From JAJDNW01 sp039714495 (GTDB taxonomy: Bacteria; Desulfobacterota; Desulfobacteria; Desulfobacterales; B30-G6), in assembly GCA_039714495.1 (NCBI GenBank), contig JBDLJD010000195.1:1-6804 (forward strand): 6,804 nucleotides of DNA, read 5' to 3'. Positions 1 to 5,811 of this stretch are shown piece after piece. Position 1 is the stretch's first letter; each line of letters begins with the position of its first letter. Under the pieces are notes generated by a model. It saw nothing but the letters and a program-made list of their open reading frames with translations. It was not told where the DNA came from and ran no database searches. Both the position numbers and the translations under genes were made by a program.

Positions 1-1323
1 ATCGATTTAAGCACTAAAATTCTCCAAAGCGCGGAAACCGCCCAAAACACATCTGACCTGATCTTTTCGATCTGGCTGCTCTTCGGCGTTTTAACCGGCC
101 TCTTCTTTCTGCTCGCTATCGCTCCAGCCAAAATACTGATGGAGTGTATCCGCCAGGAGAAACGCATCATCGTCATATCCCTGGGAGTCGGTGCCTTTCT
201 GTTGGTTAACGCCCATTTCGCCGCCAGCCTCTGGAAGCCCATGAGCGATCTCACCTTTCTGCTGTCCTCACGTCTTCTGGCACTGATTACGCCCGGCCTG
301 GTTTACATTGATGAAACAGCCAAACATTTAGGACTCGGTCATTTTATCGTCCACATCGCCCCCGTCTGCTCCGGCTTTGAGGGAATCGGTCTGGTCACCG
401 GATTTGTCTCCATCTATCTTTATGCCAACAGGGACAAGCATCGCTTTCCCCACGCGCTGCTGCTTCTACCGATCGGGGCGATAGGCATCTGGTGCCTAAA
501 TATATTTCGGATCAGCGGATTGATCCTAATTGGCTACTACGGATCCGAAGAGATCGCCGTAGGTGGATTTCACTCCCAAATGGGATGGATAACGTTTCTG
601 GCTACATCCTTTGGTATCTTATGGCTGGCGGGCAAGGTGCCGTATTTCAACAAGGAAGAGATGCCCCGAACCGGCGCCGATACGCCAGGCGGATTTTTGA
701 GCGTACCAGTGGCGACCCTGCTGCCGCTTCTCGTTCTGCTGATTACGACCATGCTCACGGCTATATTTACGACAAATTTCGAGTGGCTGTATCCTGTGAA
801 GGCCCTGGCAATGGCAGGTACGCTGCTCTTTGTCTGGAAATCGCTGGCCCTGCCCTTCTGGAGATGGTCCTACCCGCCGCTTGCGGCCGGTGCCGCCGTG
901 GCCGTCATGTGGATAGTGATTCACGGCCAGGATGTTGATTTTAGCACCACGTTTAGGGAGGTCCTGGGCAGTGCCCCGGTATGGTTGGCAATCTTATGGC
1001 TCTGTTTTCGCTTTCTCGGATCGGTTTTGCTCATCCCCATCACCGAGGAGCTGGCCTTCCGAGGTTATGTCCTGGGTCGAATTTCCAAATCAGGAAATCT
1101 CATCTCAGGAATAATCCCCCTTTCCATTCCGGCGGTTCTAATATCCTCCATCGCCTTCGGCGCCCTGCACGGCGCCTGGATCGCAGGAACCATCGCCGGT
1201 ATTGTTTTCGCCTGTGTGCGGTTGCGAAGCGACTCCGTCGTCGATACCATCGTCGCACATGGCGTTGCCTACCTGATTATTTTCATCTATGCGGCCGTCT
1301 TCGGAAACTGGTTTTTAATCTGA
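1..1323 (+). CDS. xrtE: Exosortase E/CPBP-protease fusion (XrtE type), 5' end outside window
   Basis: This polytopic inner-membrane protein should cut C-terminal sorting signals of exported proteins (an exosortase, the Gram-negative analogue of sortase) and carries a second protease domain. The frame is open from base 1, so the Met at 139 is internal and the gene starts upstream; 440 residues are visible. Numbered from base 1, the exosortase triad is Cys123 in APVCSGFEGIG, Arg170 in NIFRISG and His191 in GGFHSQMGW. The C-terminal third has CPBP (CAAX-like) motifs: EELAFRG (Glu349, Glu350, Arg354), His390 in GALHGAW and His420 in VAHGVAY. Hydrophobic segments occur throughout. This order matches the family called exosortase E/protease, which is known to pair with VPEID-CTERM targets; no target gene is visible here. 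The stop is intact, and an IS1634 element begins about 20 bp later. The family call is firm; the substrate is unknown. Confidence 0.88.
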   Translation: MDLSTKILQSAETAQNTSDLIFSIWLLFGVLTGLFFLLAIAPAKILMECIRQEKRIIVISLGVGAFLLVNAHFAASLWKPMSDLTFLLSSRLLALITPGLVYIDETAKHLGLGHFIVHIAPVCSGFEGIGLVTGFVSIYLYANRDKHRFPHALLLLPIGAIGIWCLNIFRISGLILIGYYGSEEIAVGGFHSQMGWITFLATSFGILWLAGKVPYFNKEEMPRTGADTPGGFLSVPVATLLPLLVLLITTMLTAIFTTNFEWLYPVKALAMAGTLLFVWKSLALPFWRWSYPPLAAGAAVAVMWIVIHGQDVDFSTTFREVLGSAPVWLAILWLCFRFLGSVLLIPITEELAFRGYVLGRISKSGNLISGIIPLSIPAVLISSIAFGALHGAWIAGTIAGIVFACVRLRSDSVVDTIVAHGVAYLIIFIYAAVFGNWFLI

Positions 1324-1341
1324 GTCGTTACTTCAAACGGA
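1324..1341. other. Short intergenic gap after the exosortase gene
   Basis: The space between the exosortase stop and the IS1634 coding end (1324-1387) has no hairpin followed by a T run. The natural terminator, if any, was probably lost when the IS arrived. On the - strand the piece downstream of the transposase stop has a weak tandem GGTTATAG/GGTATAGA at 1364-1379. Confidence 0.4.
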
Positions 1342-1387
1342 TCTTCCCTATTAATTGAAACGGTCTATACCCTATAACCATCGGAAA

Positions 1388-3031
1388 TTATTTTTTAATT
1401 CTTTCAGATGGCAGTTTTTTCTTAGTGTGCACACGAGCCGTCTGTGACGGAAACACGGATGGAAGAATCACTCTGGCTGTTTCAAGAAGCTGTTTTCCGA
1501 TTTTATTTGGCGTGGGGATATTCTGGATACACGTGCTGCCTATATGAACATCTTCCATGTGGATTGCACCTAGCTCATCTATGCACTCTTTTACCGTAAT
1601 GTCCAGACTACCCCAGCATCTTTCCAGTTCACGTTGCAATAATAGAGCGAGCATTACTACAAATGCGTGTCCTTTGGTGCTTTTTGCTTTTCTTACAAAA
1701 ACCGGTCTCATCTCCAGATGTACGCTTTTCATCGTTCGAAAAGCACGTTCAACGTTCTCAAGATCGCAGTACCGGTCGTGAAGAATTTGCGGTTTCGCAT
1801 CATTTTTCGATACATCCGACTTGATCACATAGCAGCCGTCGAGTAAGGCGACTTGATCAAGGGCCGCTTCATCTTTAGCGATGGTTATCACGCGCTGCCT
1901 GGCCGAAGCGCATAGCCACTTGTCACATTTTATTTTTTTTATTTTTGACCGTACCTTTTTAAGCGCTACATCAGTTGAAGCCCTGCTATGTTCGGCCAAA
2001 TACTTGTTACGATCTTGGCAAATATCTTCTACGGCTGCATGTTTGGCCTTGCGCCTCATCGCGATCTGTTCCGCTCTCATCGGGTTGCGCCTGAGGATGT
2101 AACGGATGCCGCTTTGTTCAACCTCACAAACATGCTCGGTAAAAAGCTCATATTGAATCACGCGTTCTTCCAGCATCTTTAGGATTTGTGGTTTGGTGAT
2201 TGCTGTGATGTACCGAAAATCATCAGGGAGTTGATCTATCTGCGGCCCCTTAAGCATACCGCGATCGCCAACCAGGGTAACCTCCTTGGCACCAAAGTTA
2301 TCTGCCAAAATCCGTATTTGTTCGCTTACGGTCTTGGTATCGCTGGTATTGCCTCTAAATACACGTACCGCCACAGGAAGCCCATCGGGGCCGGCGAGCA
2401 ATCCCACGACGATCTGCATCTTGCCTTTCTTCTTATCGCGATTATATCCCCAAGCGGCAAACTCGTTGCATACGCCTTCGAGATAGGAACTGGTCACGTC
2501 ATACAAAAATAGGGTTGGTGCTGCATTGGGAAAGCGTAGTTTAAACAGTTTCCTTTCGATTTCTTCTTGTTGTTGGGCGAGCCAGGCCAGATTGTCATAT
2601 AAATCGTCTTCATCCAGTTTATCTATACCGATAACTTCACAAACCGCATGGCTTTGTGCGAATCGGACGGCGGACAATCGCGACCCCTGATCGATAATTC
2701 TGGCAAGAACTTGCAAGAGCGCAAGCTTGCCGTGATGGTCAGCACCCAGGGCTTTGGTTATACCAAGTCTTTCAGCAATAACTTTTAAAGTCCATACAGC
2801 GCCGATGCGTTTGCCGAGAACGGTCTCAACGTCCTTGGTTGTGAAAAGAACCGAAAGATCTTTCTTATGTTTCAAAGCGAGTTTAATCGCCTGGATTTCA
2901 TCTTTTGAGCAACTGGAAAGATTAGCGATAGTTTTATGTTTTACCTTTCCGTTTTGGCGATATGAAGTGCGGAGCAGATGTCTGGTGTAGGATTTATCTT
3001 TTCGTTTGATTGTGGCAGTGTCTACATACAT
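1388..3031 (-). CDS. IS1634-family DDE transposase
   Basis: This transposase should catalyse cut-and-paste movement of its own element. Starting from the ATG at 3031 it has 547 residues, full length for the family. The start MYVDTATIKRK with the following SYRQNGKVKHKTIANL is the usual N-terminus of IS1634-type transposases. A frame extension to a TTG at 3073 would add 14 residues but runs through the likely promoter, so I reject it. Catalytic acidic residues appear as Asp178 in LYDVTSSYLEG, Asp256 in LVGDRGMLKG and Glu428 in DLENVERAFRTMKS. Between the second Asp and the Glu lies the long insertion typical of IS4-like folds, including DGCYVIKSD. No frameshift or internal stop is seen, so it may be active. 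There is no clear Shine-Dalgarno sequence before the ATG. Confidence 0.9.
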   Translation of the reverse strand: MYVDTATIKRKDKSYTRHLLRTSYRQNGKVKHKTIANLSSCSKDEIQAIKLALKHKKDLSVLFTTKDVETVLGKRIGAVWTLKVIAERLGITKALGADHHGKLALLQVLARIIDQGSRLSAVRFAQSHAVCEVIGIDKLDEDDLYDNLAWLAQQQEEIERKLFKLRFPNAAPTLFLYDVTSSYLEGVCNEFAAWGYNRDKKKGKMQIVVGLLAGPDGLPVAVRVFRGNTSDTKTVSEQIRILADNFGAKEVTLVGDRGMLKGPQIDQLPDDFRYITAITKPQILKMLEERVIQYELFTEHVCEVEQSGIRYILRRNPMRAEQIAMRRKAKHAAVEDICQDRNKYLAEHSRASTDVALKKVRSKIKKIKCDKWLCASARQRVITIAKDEAALDQVALLDGCYVIKSDVSKNDAKPQILHDRYCDLENVERAFRTMKSVHLEMRPVFVRKAKSTKGHAFVVMLALLLQRELERCWGSLDITVKECIDELGAIHMEDVHIGSTCIQNIPTPNKIGKQLLETARVILPSVFPSQTARVHTKKKLPSERIKK

Positions 3032-3040
3032 TGTGGCTAC
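3031..3040 (-). repeat. 10-bp direct repeat, start-codon copy
   Basis: GTAGCCACAA overlaps the first base of the IS1634 transposase ATG. An identical copy lies 57 bp upstream at 3088-3097. The pair brackets both candidate promoters. Confidence 0.6.
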
Positions 3041-3041
3041 G

Positions 3042-3083
3042 AAATTAGCACAGATAACATTGTATGTCAACAATTAAATTATA
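3042..3083 (-). promoter_or_regulatory. Candidate promoters for the IS1634 transposase
   Basis: Two overlapping options are visible on the - strand. TTGACA (3070-3065) is followed after 17 bp by TAATTT (3047-3042), preceded by TGC as in an extended -10; transcription would then start within a few bases of the ATG at 3031, giving an almost leaderless message. Alternatively TATAAT (3083-3078) could be a -10, with no convincing -35 upstream, giving a leader of about 40 nt. The absence of a ribosome-binding site fits the first option. Confidence 0.4.
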
Positions 3084-3087
3084 TATG

Positions 3088-3097
3088 TTGTGGCTAC
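3088..3097 (-). repeat. 10-bp direct repeat, upstream copy
   Basis: This is a second exact copy of GTAGCCACAA. It also sits within two small inverted repeats: TATGT/ACATA and GGCTA/TAGCC, with arms of 5 bp. It could be a binding site for the transposase or another regulator. That role is inference. Confidence 0.5.
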
Positions 3098-3162
3098 ATA
3101 ATATAGCCGCCTTTTCAACATATCGCAAATAATTTCAATATCTTATTAAATTAACTGGGGCA

Positions 3163-3228
3163 CTACTGGGGGGAAGACCCGATATAATGGGAATATGACT
3201 GGTTCAGCGTGCCTCTGGCAACATGCAT
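3163..3228 (-). pseudogene. Truncated start of a probable FecCD-type ABC permease gene
   Basis: An ATG at 3228 follows AGGAG with a 9-nt spacer. That AGGAG overlaps the stop of the binding-protein fragment, which ends 12 nt earlier, so the two genes read as one operon. The visible peptide is MHVARGTLNQSYSHYIG. It resembles the short cytoplasmic N-terminus of iron-type FecCD permeases (a Y..Y.G pattern just before the first membrane helix). After about 17 codons the frame enters the IS1634 end and stops at 3163-3165. The permease identity rests on a very short peptide plus gene order. The start signal itself is well supported. Confidence 0.42.
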
Positions 3229-3240
3229 TGAGCGCTTCTC

Positions 3241-3661
3241 CTAATTTAAGGGAACCGACCGAAACGCCAAACCTTCAAAAGCGGTGTTCATTTTCTCGAA
3301 CACCGGCTTTCCAACCAAAAAGGTATATATGTCATCGGCTTTGGCGGCAGGGTCGATGTCGGCGAATTTTTCCGGATACAATAGCTTACCGATGAAATAG
3401 GCGTTGGCTAGGATGGATCCGAAATTTCGGGTATACCAATTGTAGGGCAGCGCACCGTAAACTATCCCTTTTTGAACGGCGGCGAGACTCTGATAGGCTG
3501 GATCGGTTTTAAGTTCAAATAATCCATCGGCATCTTCACCCATTTGCAGCGTGGAAAGGTCCAGGAAAAGGATATCCGGGTCCCAGGCCACGATCTTTTC
3601 TTTGGCGATACTGCTGTGTTGCAAGGCTTTGTCGCTCATCGCCGGAGTCCGGGGCGACGGG
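3241..3661 (-). pseudogene. C-terminal fragment of an iron/siderophore-type ABC substrate-binding protein
   Basis: About 140 residues remain of a protein that normally has 330-400. It belongs to the FecB/TroA-like (PF01497) class of periplasmic binding proteins, which deliver ferric siderophores, cobalamin or similar ligands to a FecCD permease. Recognisable stretches are AKEKIVAWDPDILFLDLST, AVQKGIVYGALPYNWYTRN, SILANAYFIGKLLYPEKF and DDIYTFLVGKPVFEKM. The signal peptide and N-terminal lobe are missing. Reading upstream, the frame runs only to the IS3 end at 3662, where a TGA in the IS repeat closes it. The Met at 3639 is therefore internal, not a true start. The 3' end is natural (TAG at 3241-3243) and leads directly into the permease stub. 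The ligand cannot be told from this fragment. Confidence 0.8.
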
Positions 3662-3680
3662 TGTCAAGATAGATGTCACC
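3662..3680 (+). repeat. IS3 terminal inverted repeat, orfB side (IRR)
   Basis: TGTCAAGATAGATGTCACC, matching the other end at 17 of 19 positions. Its outer edge marks where the binding-protein fragment is cut. Read outward on the - strand it ends in TTGACA, a consensus -35, but no -10 follows at the right distance in the adjacent DNA. Confidence 0.85.
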
Positions 3681-3695
3681 TGAACCGTAAAAAAG

Positions 3696-4730
3696 TTAAG
3701 CCGCTTTCTTTACCGGATATGTCAGGGTAGCCTCATTCTTTTTCTCAGGATTAAGCCAGACCTGACGCACCGGATTCCAATCTCGGGTTTTACCGGACCA
3801 CCTGCTCGGATACCGACGTCGGGCATTTTCATAGACCTGATGACGATTGGCCAGGATCTGTTGGTCGCGGCCATAATGGCGGTCATCAGGGGTGGTAAAA
3901 CAGATTGCACTGTGAAGGTGCACGGTGTTGTACCACAAGACAAATTTATCAACCCATACCTGTGCCTTCTCAATGGTTTCAAAGGGCTTAGACGGGTAAC
4001 CAGGACGATATTTCATGGTCCGGAAAAGGGATTCGGAATACGGATTATCGTTACTGACACTCGGCCGGGAAAACGATGCGGTAACGCCCAGCTTATCCAG
4101 AGTCGCTACCATGGTGGCGCCCTTCATCGGCCCGCCATTGTCCGAATGTAGGACAAGCCCTTCGGGCAACACATTATGGATAAAGCAGGCTTTGGTAAAC
4201 AGTCTGGAACTATGTTTCATGGATTCTTCGGCAAAGACCTCGGCGGCGATGATTTTCCGGCTCCAGACATCCACGATCATGTAAAGATAATAAAAGATGC
4301 CCCGAACGGGAGTGTGTAAATAAGTGATATCCCAAGACCATACCTGGCAGGGTCCTGTTGCAACGTGCTCCCGCGGGCGTCGAGACACCGGAGGCTTTGA
4401 GGCCTGACGATGGGTCAACATCTTATGCTCCCTGAGCACCCTGTAAAAGCTCGACTCCGAGGCCAGGTAAACACCCTGGTCGGCCAGCATGGGTACGATC
4501 TGTTTGGGGGACAAGTCCCGAAAGGGCACACTGTTGGCTACCTCAAGAATGTGTTCACGTTCCTGTTTGCAGAGCTTATTGGCCGGTTCTTTTTTGGATC
4601 CCTTACGACGGTCGTAACCGTCATCCTGACGCCATCGCATGATGGTTCGGGCGCTGAGGCCGGTAAGGCCGGCGGCCTTGTGAAGCCGGGCGCCGGACTG
4701 TACGGCCTCGTTGACAAGCTTGACGATCAT
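3696..4730 (-). CDS. IS3-family transposase OrfB (DDE integrase)
   Basis: This is the catalytic subunit of the IS3 transposase, 344 residues. A helix-turn-helix-like stretch lies near residues 20-35 (LTGLSARTIMRWRQ). An HTH_21-like linker follows (SPKQIVPMLADQGVYLASESSFYRVLREH). Then comes the rve integrase core with Asp134 in WSWDITYLHTP, Asp197 in LVLHSDNGGPMKG and Glu233 in NDNPYSESLFRTMKY. The spacing of 35 residues between the second Asp and the Glu is the classic DD(35)E. The ATG at 4730 overlaps the orfA TGA as ATGA, so it could be translated by coupling. The frame is also open upstream through the A9 run at 4784-4792, so a -1 shift would give a 522-residue OrfAB fusion. No defect is seen. 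Confidence 0.9.
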   Translation of the reverse strand: MIVKLVNEAVQSGARLHKAAGLTGLSARTIMRWRQDDGYDRRKGSKKEPANKLCKQEREHILEVANSVPFRDLSPKQIVPMLADQGVYLASESSFYRVLREHKMLTHRQASKPPVSRRPREHVATGPCQVWSWDITYLHTPVRGIFYYLYMIVDVWSRKIIAAEVFAEESMKHSSRLFTKACFIHNVLPEGLVLHSDNGGPMKGATMVATLDKLGVTASFSRPSVSNDNPYSESLFRTMKYRPGYPSKPFETIEKAQVWVDKFVLWYNTVHLHSAICFTTPDDRHYGRDQQILANRHQVYENARRRYPSRWSGKTRDWNPVRQVWLNPEKKNEATLTYPVKKAA

Positions 4731-5263
4731 CGCCCGTTCCTCCGGGTCGTGTTGTCGTCCTCGTCCCCCCAGATTTCCCGGACTTTTTTTTTCAACACCA
4801 AAAGGGCGGCCGTCTCGGCCAGGGCCTTATCCTTACGCCGCAGTTCCTTTTCCAGGCTGCGGATGCGTTTGATATCAGCGTTACGACGGGAAGGCTTTCC
4901 AGCATTGCTGCGTTTCCCAAGACTGCTGAGCATCTTCATGCGCCATTGTTCAAGATGGGTTTCGTGGATTCCCTCTTTGCGTAAAAAGGTGCCGAGCTGT
5001 TCATCAGAGAGTCGGGATGCTTCGAGGACCGCCTTTAGTTTTTCTTCGGCGCTCCAGCCATTGGGTGTTTTCGGTACCTTTGGCATAATACCATCCGGTG
5101 AATTTGGATAAACATAATACGAATCGATTCCGGCTTTTCGAAGCCATTTGGAGAGCGTTGCTTGAGGAACATCAACCTTCTTGGACAGCGCTGTGGCCGA
5201 TATAGCGTCGGGACCGGTCATCTCTTGGATCATCTTGTCTTTGAACATTTGCGAGTATGGCAT
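4727..5263 (-). CDS. IS3-family transposase OrfA (HTH protein)
   Basis: This is the DNA-binding subunit that recognises the IS ends, 178 residues from the ATG at 5263. The start is chosen because AGGAGG lies 5 nt upstream (5269-5274). A frame extension to 5374 would translate the palindrome and is unlikely. The first HTH covers roughly residues 18-41 (ISATALSKKVDVPQATLSKWLRKAG). A second HTH-like unit follows (AEEKLKAVLEASRLSDEQLGTFLRKEG). The C-terminus has a leucine-zipper-like helix (RIRSLEKELRRKDKALAETAAL), as in other IS3 OrfA proteins. The frame passes the A9 run as LKKKVREIWG and ends at TGA, overlapping the orfB start. An OrfA made alone usually represses transposition in this family. 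Confidence 0.87.
   Translation of the reverse strand: MPYSQMFKDKMIQEMTGPDAISATALSKKVDVPQATLSKWLRKAGIDSYYVYPNSPDGIMPKVPKTPNGWSAEEKLKAVLEASRLSDEQLGTFLRKEGIHETHLEQWRMKMLSSLGKRSNAGKPSRRNADIKRIRSLEKELRRKDKALAETAALLVLKKKVREIWGDEDDNTTRRNGR
4784..4792 (-). promoter_or_regulatory. A9 slippery site for -1 programmed frameshift
   Basis: The message reads TTG AAA AAA AAA GTC in the orfA frame. Slipping back by one base gives the orfB frame (AAA AAA AGT CCG), which stays open to the orfB ATG and beyond. This is the usual IS3-family device for making the OrfAB fusion. Use in this copy is inferred from the sequence only. Confidence 0.7.
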
Positions 5264-5268
5264 GTCAA

Positions 5269-5274
5269 CCTCCT
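5269..5274 (-). promoter_or_regulatory. Ribosome-binding site of IS3 orfA
   Basis: A perfect AGGAGG sits 5 nt before the ATG at 5263. It decides the orfA start against the longer frame that begins inside the terminal repeat. Confidence 0.8.
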
Positions 5275-5302
5275 GCGCCCCCAGTAAATAAAAATTGGGT
5301 GC

Positions 5303-5350
5303 CACCGCAAGGTGAGCCCGCCCCCGCGGGGGCGGGCTCACCTTGCGGTG
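5303..5350. repeat. Perfect 48-bp GC-rich palindrome
   Basis: Two 24-bp arms (5303-5326 and 5327-5350) are exact reverse complements with no spacer. The outer part of each arm is CACCGCAAGGTGAGCC and the centre is GC only (CCCCCGCGGGGG). It lies between the IS3 terminal repeat and the orfA ribosome-binding site. As RNA it would fold into a hairpin of about 22 bp. On the - strand it is followed, 7 nt later, by AATTTTTATTT, so it could work as an imperfect terminator that shields orfA from outside transcription. It may equally be a small inserted palindromic element. No second copy occurs in the window. Confidence 0.9.
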
Positions 5351-5366
5351 ATCGGTGCGGGCTGGA

Positions 5367-5385
5367 GGTGACAACTATCCTGACA
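5367..5385 (-). repeat. IS3 terminal inverted repeat, orfA side (IRL)
   Basis: Read on the - strand: TGTCAGGATAGTTGTCACC. It differs from the other end only at positions 6 and 12. About 9 bp outside it the ISL3 transposase remnant resumes (VGDG at 5395). Confidence 0.85.
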
Positions 5386-5394
5386 CAGGGGGTT

Positions 5395-5811
5395 ACCATC
5401 ACCCACAAAAACCACCGCACCGGTATTTAGATCCAAAGCGATGGTCAGATACCTATGCCCTTTACCAATAGAGATTTCGTCTATGGCAACACGTTTGAGG
5501 TGTTTTAGTTTGGGGCGCCGAAATCGCCGCAACAGATTTCTTTTTTGGATGTCCTTGATGACGCCCCAACTAACCCCAAGGTGGTGGGCCACGTCTTGGA
5601 TCGTCATGTGTTTGGATAGTTCAAGGGCGTATCGTTCAAAAGCATTGGTATAGCTGCGTCGGCGGTCGGCAAAGCCAACTTTGACCTGTCGGATAACGCT
5701 GCAAATCAGACAAAATACTCGCTGAATCGCCATGGAAATCCAAACCGGTTTAAGCCCTATGGGAACTGATCGAAATCGACGCCATGTGGCTCCTCTGCCC
5801 ACCGTAATCTT
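5395..5811 (-). pseudogene. ISL3-family transposase, N-terminal half only (copy B)
   Basis: The - strand frame encodes about 139 residues typical of ISL3 transposases. The part ahead of WRRFRSVPIGLKPVW should hold the first Cys pair of the zinc ribbon but is lost. The second pair survives (VFCLICSVIRQVK). Next are GFADRRRSYTNAFERYALEL, an HTH (MTIQDVAHHLGVSWGVIKDIQ) and the first catalytic Asp in AIDEISIGKGHRYLTIALDL. The frame leaves the family after VFVGDG, next to the IS3 end, so the second Asp, the Glu and the whole C-terminus are missing. At the other end it runs into a second ISL3 fragment in the opposite direction. The frame continues to 6081 only as antisense of that fragment. It cannot be functional. 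Confidence 0.8.

Larger units (their letters stand above)
1342..3177 (-). mobile_element. IS1634-family insertion sequence (boundaries approximate)
   Basis: This is a single-gene element carrying the transposase at 1388-3031. About 1.84 kb is in the family's usual size range. The right edge is placed where a permease-like reading frame breaks off, near 3177-3180. The left edge lies in the short gap after the exosortase stop. The only terminal inverted match I find is 7 bp: TCTTCCC at 1342-1348 and its complement at 3171-3177. That is too short to fix the ends. No target duplication is visible. The two flanks belong to unrelated genes (exosortase on one side, ABC importer on the other), so this is not a simple insertion into one gene. 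Confidence 0.6.
3662..5385 (-). mobile_element. IS3-family insertion sequence, complete
   Basis: This 1724-bp element carries orfA and orfB on the - strand. It is bounded by 19-bp inverted repeats that agree at 17 of 19 positions. The organisation (HTH protein, then a DD(35)E integrase, linked by an A9 slippery run and an ATGA overlap) is typical of IS3. It is somewhat longer than the common 1.2-1.5 kb, partly because orfA has two domains and the 5' leader holds a 48-bp palindrome. The flanks (GACGGG on the left, CAGGGG on the right) show no 3-5 bp target duplication, and they belong to different genes. Confidence 0.85.

Noticed and set aside
492..938. A 148-codon + strand frame inside the exosortase gene
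   Set aside because: It overlaps the exosortase active-site region in another frame, is rich in Arg and Gly without any motif, and looks like a shadow of the real gene.
3041..3073. TTG start at 3073 for the IS1634 transposase
   Set aside because: It has no ribosome-binding site, the added residues MLTYNVICANFVAT are not typical of the family, and it overlaps the candidate promoter. The ATG at 3031 gives the usual MYVDTATIKRK start.
1342..3177. Firm terminal inverted repeats for the IS1634 element
   Set aside because: Only a 7-bp inverted match (TCTTCCC/GGGAAGA) and a loosely shared GAAATTATT about 41 bp inside each end were found. That is too little to define the ends, so boundaries are given as approximate.
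4410..5111. A 233-codon open frame on the + strand
   Set aside because: It is antisense to IS3 orfA and orfB, which show clear HTH and DD(35)E motifs. The + strand translation has no recognisable domain and no ribosome-binding site.
3662..5385. A strong circle-junction promoter formed by the joined IS3 ends
   Set aside because: IRR supplies TTGACA, but in a joined circle the only -10-like sequence (GATAGT in IRL) would lie about 9-10 bp away, too close for a standard 17-bp spacing.
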